Positions 6,283-9,031 of a DNA stretch of 9,031 nt are shown piece after piece (the first letter of the stretch is position 1; every line of letters begins with the position of its first letter). This DNA comes from Flavobacteriales bacterium (GTDB lineage Bacteria > Bacteroidota > Bacteroidia > Flavobacteriales > Parvicellaceae). The stretch lies in the NCBI GenBank assembly GCA_014239715.1, contig JAAZYJ010000380.1, positions 1-9,031 of the forward strand, read 5' to 3'. The translations under genes and the position numbers were made by a program. The notes under the pieces are model-generated. The model did not search any database. It saw only the letters and a list, made by a program, of their open reading frames with translations, and had not been told where the DNA came from.

Positions 6283-7202
6283 ATGCAAAGTTTATAAATA
6301 CATTTTCTGGGATCAATGTTCAGAATCCTGATCCTGAATGCCAAAGCTGGCTGGACAATCTTACCGATGAGGTTGGTAAGTTGACTTTGCCTGACTTCAA
6401 ACAATACATTGACCCTAAGAAACTCAGAAGAATGAGTAAACTTATGCGGATGACACTGACCTGTGCCAATTGTTGCGTTTCAGACATGAAAGATCTTGAA
6501 TTGAAAGGCATTGTCGTGGCAACGGGTTTGGGGTGTCTGGATGACACCAGAAAGTTTTTGGTTGAATTTTCACAGCATGAGGTGGCATCGCCAACAGCCT
6601 TTATTCATTCTACGCACAATACGATTGCGGGTCAGCTTGGGTTACTACTACAAAGTCATGCCTACAATATTACCCATGCCAATACAGGTGCATGTTTTGA
6701 AAATGCTTTGCTGGATGCATTTATGGAAGATATTGGCCAAAACGAATGGGTATTGGTTGGAGGTGTTGATGAACAAATCGACTGGTTGGAAAACCTCAGA
6801 ATTCAATTTGCTGATTTTGAAAGTTTAAATTTAGGTTCGGGATGTACCTTTCTTGGAATGTCTACTCAGAAGACGGAAGATTCTGTCAGGATCGTCGATG
6901 TAAATTCGTTTATAATTTCCGAACAAGTATCAGCGCATGAACACGTGAGCTTGTTCCTGGAAAAAAATGATTTTAAAGCTGACTCTTTAGACCTTGTCTT
7001 GACCAATAGTAATCTACCTTTCCCTGATCTTCAGGGTATAGAAAAGCAATATTATCCAAATTATTGTGGTTCCTATTTTACGAATTCTACTTTCGGAATG
7101 GAGTATGCAGTTCAAAGAATTAGATCTGGTGACAAGATGGTTTTGGTTATCAACCATCACGAAGAAAGACAAATTGGGCTAACTTTGCTAAGTGATGCGT
7201 AA
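6276..7202 (+). CDS. Catalytically dead ketosynthase-like protein (chain-length-factor-like)
   Basis: A 308-residue protein with remnants of the KS fold and no intact catalytic residue. GIVVATGLGCLDDTRKF (78-94) and SPTAFIHSTHNTIAGQLGLL (105-124) match KS strands and the helix before the active site. In the nucleophile loop, NITHANTGACFENAL, spacing to the following VGGVDE strand (161-166) places the nucleophile near Gly138; Cys140 is offset by two residues. The first His motif is replaced by LTNSNLPFPD (242-251). The second reads CGSYFTNSTFGMEYAV, with Ser where GH would carry His. Missing also is the GFGG loop. This is what is expected of a chain length factor, the non-catalytic partner that shapes the chain cavity. 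GTG 6276 is preferred since the first strand (KFINTFSGI) begins at residue 5; it overlaps the KS-C stop by 7 bases. Chain-length control is inferred from adjacency to KS-C. Confidence 0.8.
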   Translation: MLNAKFINTFSGINVQNPDPECQSWLDNLTDEVGKLTLPDFKQYIDPKKLRRMSKLMRMTLTCANCCVSDMKDLELKGIVVATGLGCLDDTRKFLVEFSQHEVASPTAFIHSTHNTIAGQLGLLLQSHAYNITHANTGACFENALLDAFMEDIGQNEWVLVGGVDEQIDWLENLRIQFADFESLNLGSGCTFLGMSTQKTEDSVRIVDVNSFIISEQVSAHEHVSLFLEKNDFKADSLDLVLTNSNLPFPDLQGIEKQYYPNYCGSYFTNSTFGMEYAVQRIRSGDKMVLVINHHEERQIGLTLLSDA

Positions 7203-7953
7203 TGCGCTGTATATTCTTGTCTTGATTGGGTTGGTGTGCATCACTGTTGCTTGCTTTTTATACGATCAATATTACAGCGGAATTGTCTCGATTATGTTGC
7301 TTGTCGCTTATACTGGGTTCCTTTCTTGGGCAAGCTCGAATATTAGATCCAATGTGTTTTTAAAATCAATTTCACAGGTAGACAAAGGAAAGCTGGCGAT
7401 TACTTTTGACGATGGACCATCGGACGTCACGAATGAATTTCTTGATGTATTGCAAAAGCACAATGTTAGCGCTACTTTTTTTTTAATTGGGAAAAAGATT
7501 CAGGGCAATGAAGAAATCGTCAAGCGCATTGTTGCTGATGGACATGCAATTGGCAGTCATTCTTACAGACATGATTATCTGTATGCTGTTAAGTCCTCTA
7601 AAATTATAGAAAATGATCTGGTAGTTTGTTCGGCGGCAATCGAGCAGGTAACGGGACTTAAGCCTCAGTTGTTCAGACCCCCTTTTGGTGTTACGACACC
7701 AAGGTTAGCCAGTGCAGTAAAAAGGTTAGGGTTATATTCCGTTGGTTGGACAATAAGAACAAATGATGGTGTAGAGCTAGATCCCAGAAAAATAGAAGAC
7801 AATATTTTCAAGAAAGAGCTGAGTGGATCCATCGTGCTATTCCATGATACAAATAGAAAAAGCTTGGAACCACTTAAAAAACTAATTGCCACAACGAAAG
7901 AGTTAGGCATAGAAATTGTCTCTTTGCAAAATGAAGTTATAGGTTATGTATAG
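7195..7953 (+). CDS. Membrane-anchored NodB-type polysaccharide deacetylase
   Basis: A 252-residue carbohydrate esterase family 4 (NodB homology) protein. Two hydrophobic segments at about 4-22 and 29-45 anchor it in the inner membrane, and the catalytic domain follows from about 65. Motif 1 is ITFDDGP with Asp72 (base) and Asp73 (metal). Motif 2 is SHSYRHD with metal ligands His122 and His126. Motif 3 is RPPFG at 161-165, followed by the VGWTIRTNDG segment and motif 5, LFHDT, with His217. The full metal-binding and catalytic set is present, so it should remove N- or O-acetyl groups from a glycan or glycolipid in a Zn-type centre. ATG 7195 is chosen over GTG 7192 one codon earlier, since it gives the 8-base ATGCGTAA overlap. 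In this operon the target might be a sugar-bearing acceptor for the pigment; that is inference. Confidence 0.9.
   Translation: MRNALYILVLIGLVCITVACFLYDQYYSGIVSIMLLVAYTGFLSWASSNIRSNVFLKSISQVDKGKLAITFDDGPSDVTNEFLDVLQKHNVSATFFLIGKKIQGNEEIVKRIVADGHAIGSHSYRHDYLYAVKSSKIIENDLVVCSAAIEQVTGLKPQLFRPPFGVTTPRLASAVKRLGLYSVGWTIRTNDGVELDPRKIEDNIFKKELSGSIVLFHDTNRKSLEPLKKLIATTKELGIEIVSLQNEVIGYV
7476..7484 (+). repeat. T9 homopolymer tract inside the deacetylase gene
   Basis: Nine consecutive T bases lie in the codons for Thr-Phe-Phe-Leu of the conserved ATFFLIG strand of the deacetylase. The frame is intact as given. A one-base slip would break the catalytic domain before motif 2, so the tract is a possible site of reversible switching or of sequencing error. 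It is not followed by a stem and sits within a well-supported coding region, so it is not a terminator. Confidence 0.5.
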
Positions 7954-8563
7954 AGCTCTTATAATAATAGTGTTGTTTGCCTTGTGCAGCGAAATTGCTT
8001 GCGGGCAGGTTCTGAGCAACAAGCAAGCTGATTCTGTCATGAAATTGATCGATTCAAGAAGAGCCTCTACCACTACTCAGGTTATTGATTTCAGATTGGT
8101 CAGGTCGTTTTCGGCTTTGACGAATAAGGTGGAACATGATGGGAAAATTCATTTTCAGAGCCCGGACAAATTGTGTTATGTACTGAATGGAGATCGTCCT
8201 TGGCTGATGGTTGTAAACGGCCCCAATGTTGTGGTTAAAGATGGTGACAAGCCAGCGCAAAAACGGGGTAAGGGTATGAGTAAACTGAAAGATTTTATTG
8301 TTAGTAGTTTGAACGGAGAGACACTTAGGAATGACGATTTCGTTAAGAAATTCGTAGTGGAGGGCTCGCTTGTTACAGTAAAATTGACACCAAAACCAAC
8401 TCAGCTAAAAAAATATGTGAAGGAAATTCAGGTGCATTTCGATTCGAATCATGACGTGTCGGATTTTGTGCTATTGCAACCAAATGGAGATAGCACACAC
8501 TATAGTTTTAGTAATTTGATCAGAAACAGTAAATTGGACGCTGAGTTATTTGAATTGAAATGA
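7946..8563 (+). CDS. Secreted LolA-like outer-membrane lipoprotein carrier domain protein
   Basis: A 205-residue protein with an N-terminal signal peptide: Arg3, a hydrophobic core of about 4-13, and a likely signal peptidase I site around Gly20-Gln21 (ACG before QVLS). The mature part resembles the LolA/LolB-type fold: a first strand with FRLVRSFSALTNKVEHDG, then the segment IHFQSPDKLCYVLNG, WLMVVNGPNVVVKDGDK, and later long strands such as VTVKLTPKP and IQVHFDSNHDVSDFVLLQPNG. LolA carries hydrophobic acyl-bearing cargo across the periplasm. In aryl polyene and flexirubin loci a dedicated LolA-like protein is common and is thought to carry the lipid-linked pigment to the outer membrane. It overlaps the deacetylase by ATGTATAG and the next dehydratase by ATGA. 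Family assignment rests on overall pattern rather than on catalytic residues, so it is less sure than for the enzymes. Confidence 0.78.
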   Translation: MYRALIIIVLFALCSEIACGQVLSNKQADSVMKLIDSRRASTTTQVIDFRLVRSFSALTNKVEHDGKIHFQSPDKLCYVLNGDRPWLMVVNGPNVVVKDGDKPAQKRGKGMSKLKDFIVSSLNGETLRNDDFVKKFVVEGSLVTVKLTPKPTQLKKYVKEIQVHFDSNHDVSDFVLLQPNGDSTHYSFSNLIRNSKLDAELFELK

Positions 8564-8919
8564 AAACTGCAAGATCGTTCTATTCGAGCAAAGAAATTAG
8601 GAAAACCGAATCCGGGATCGAAGCTGAGCTGGCGTTTGACCCCAGTCACGAGCTGTATTCTGGCCATTTTCCCGATAACCCCATTACTCCAGGTGTTTGT
8701 TTGATACAAGCATTGAACGATTTGGTAGCAGCTCAGTTTGAAGGAAGGCGAATCAAGGAAATACGGAAATGTAAATTCACAGCAATTCACAACCCTAATG
8801 AAGTTCCTGAGGTAATTGCCACCTTAAAGGTGGTTGAGTCAGATGAAGAATTACGGGTGTCAGGGGATATTTCTGATTCCAATCAGACCTTTGTGAAGTA
8901 TCAGGCCACCTTTAAGTAG
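8560..8919 (+). CDS. Hot-dog fold 3-hydroxyacyl-ACP dehydratase (ApeI/FabA-FabZ-like)
   Basis: A 119-residue single hot-dog protein. The FabZ-type core is clear: SGHFPDNPITPGVCLIQAL at 34-52, with catalytic His36 and the PGV turn at 44-46. Where FabZ has its catalytic Glu (PGVxxxE), this protein has Gln50; the next acidic residue is Asp54. The N-terminal LLPHRxPF element is absent, so it is shorter than FabZ and resembles the small ApeI-type dehydratases of aryl polyene clusters, which also deviate from the FabZ pattern at this position. It probably dehydrates 3-hydroxyacyl-ACP intermediates, either alone or with the dehydratase at 2350-2769, for instance at a different chain length. It overlaps the LolA-like gene by ATGA and its TAG directly abuts the next start. 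Loss of activity cannot be excluded. Confidence 0.83.
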   Translation: MKTARSFYSSKEIRKTESGIEAELAFDPSHELYSGHFPDNPITPGVCLIQALNDLVAAQFEGRRIKEIRKCKFTAIHNPNEVPEVIATLKVVESDEELRVSGDISDSNQTFVKYQATFK

Positions 8920-8922
8920 TTG
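8917..8922 (+). promoter_or_regulatory. Stop-start junction with TTG start of the glycosyltransferase
   Basis: The bases TAGTTG join the dehydratase stop to a TTG initiator with no spacer, parallel to the TAAGTG junction at 5110-5115. The TTG is accepted since the family's first strand (CIIIPTYN) begins at residue 3 of the product and no ATG precedes it in frame after the stop. Confidence 0.55.
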
Positions 8923-9031
8923 AAAACCTGCATTATAATACCAACCTATAACAATGCTCCAAAATTGAGAGGGGTTCTTGAAAGTGTGCTTGAGCAAGGA
9001 CTGACTGTGCTGGTCGTCAATGATGGATCAA
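8920..9031 (+). CDS. Family 2 glycosyltransferase, N-terminal part (cut by window end)
   Basis: The first 37 codons of a GT-A fold glycosyltransferase of family GT2. Visible are the first strand and loop CIIIPTYNNAPKL, the helix GVLESVLEQG, and the second strand LTVLVVNDGS, which holds the nucleotide-binding Asp of the xDDGS pattern. GT2 enzymes transfer a sugar from a nucleotide or dolichyl-type donor, usually at the cytoplasmic face of the membrane. It starts with TTG directly after the dehydratase stop. The DxD motif, the acceptor region and any fused acyltransferase domain, as found in some aryl polyene loci, lie outside the window. Donor and acceptor are unknown; glycosylation of the pigment or its lipid anchor is an inference. 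Confidence 0.82.
   Translation, partial: MKTCIIIPTYNNAPKLRGVLESVLEQGLTVLVVNDGS

Larger units (their letters stand above)
1..9031 (+). other. Single-strand operon of an aryl polyene / flexirubin-like type II polyene synthase
   Basis: All fourteen coding regions run in the same direction. Neighbours overlap by 4 to 32 bases, abut, or are separated by at most 3 bases. Contents are three intact ketosynthases, two degenerate ones, two ACPs, a ketoreductase tail, two dehydratases, a thioesterase, an acyltransferase, a LolA-like carrier, a deacetylase and a glycosyltransferase. This set matches aryl polyene and flexirubin-type loci. No internal promoter or terminator is visible, and none would be expected given the absence of intergenic space; control must lie upstream. 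The product cannot be fixed without the missing starter, ligase and exporter genes. Confidence 0.8.

Noticed and set aside
6511..6828. Plus-strand frame of 105 residues inside the CLF-like gene, Trp- and Met-rich
   Set aside because: Frame-shifted reading of the CLF-like gene; unusual Trp/Met content is an artefact of the shifted codons.
7476..7490. T-rich run as a transcription terminator
   Set aside because: No GC-rich stem precedes it and it codes for a conserved strand of the deacetylase.
7991..8008. Possible lipobox (EIAC-G) making the LolA-like protein a lipoprotein
   Set aside because: The -3 position is Glu instead of Leu, Val or Ile, and a signal peptidase I site just before Gln21 fits better; a soluble periplasmic carrier is also the family norm.
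1..9031. RNA genes, CRISPR repeats, insertion sequences, attachment sites or riboswitches
   Set aside because: Scanned by eye and none seen; virtually every base belongs to a supported protein-coding gene, leaving no room for them.

Overview
The window is a gene-dense, all-plus-strand stretch of what looks like one long operon from a Bacteroidota bacterium. Evidence for the phylum is moderate: A/T-rich, Bacteroidota-style protein composition, start codons without Shine-Dalgarno sequences, and a gene content and order typical of the aryl polyene / flexirubin-type pigment loci common in that phylum. The genus cannot be read from the sequence. Both ends cut through genes of the same operon: the last codons of a FabG-like ketoreductase at the left and the first 37 codons of a family 2 glycosyltransferase at the right. 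No gap reaches 20 bases, and no promoter, terminator, RNA gene, mobile element or CRISPR array is visible.

Layout. Positions 1-2769 hold the ketoreductase tail, a FabB-like ketosynthase (KS-A), an acyl carrier protein (ACP1), an LpxL/HtrB-type acyltransferase and a hot-dog dehydratase. Positions 2762-3181 encode a 4HBT-type thioesterase whose true start is a non-ATG codon. Positions 3178-7202 form the elongation core. They carry an intact KS (KS-B) followed by a half-length, Cys-less KS N-domain, then a second ACP, then another intact KS (KS-C) followed by a KS fold that has lost all three catalytic residues (a chain-length-factor-like partner). Positions 7195-8919 encode a membrane-anchored NodB-type polysaccharide deacetylase, a secreted LolA-like carrier protein and a second dehydratase. 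A glycosyltransferase follows.

How they fit together. KS, ketoreductase and dehydratase acting on a discrete ACP without a visible enoyl reductase is the logic of a type II polyene synthase: each cycle would leave a conjugated double bond. The two KS/degenerate-KS pairs suggest two heterodimeric condensing enzymes. The acyltransferase, LolA-like protein, deacetylase and glycosyltransferase point to transfer of the finished acyl chain to an envelope lipid or glycan and movement to the outer membrane. The aryl starter enzyme, CoA ligase, phosphopantetheinyl transferase and RND-type exporter that would settle the product class are not in this window.

Most unusual points: the two KS/pseudo-KS pairs, the N-terminal-half KS protein, the thioesterase whose catalytic Asp lies upstream of its first ATG, and the 8-base start/stop overlap repeated at four junctions.
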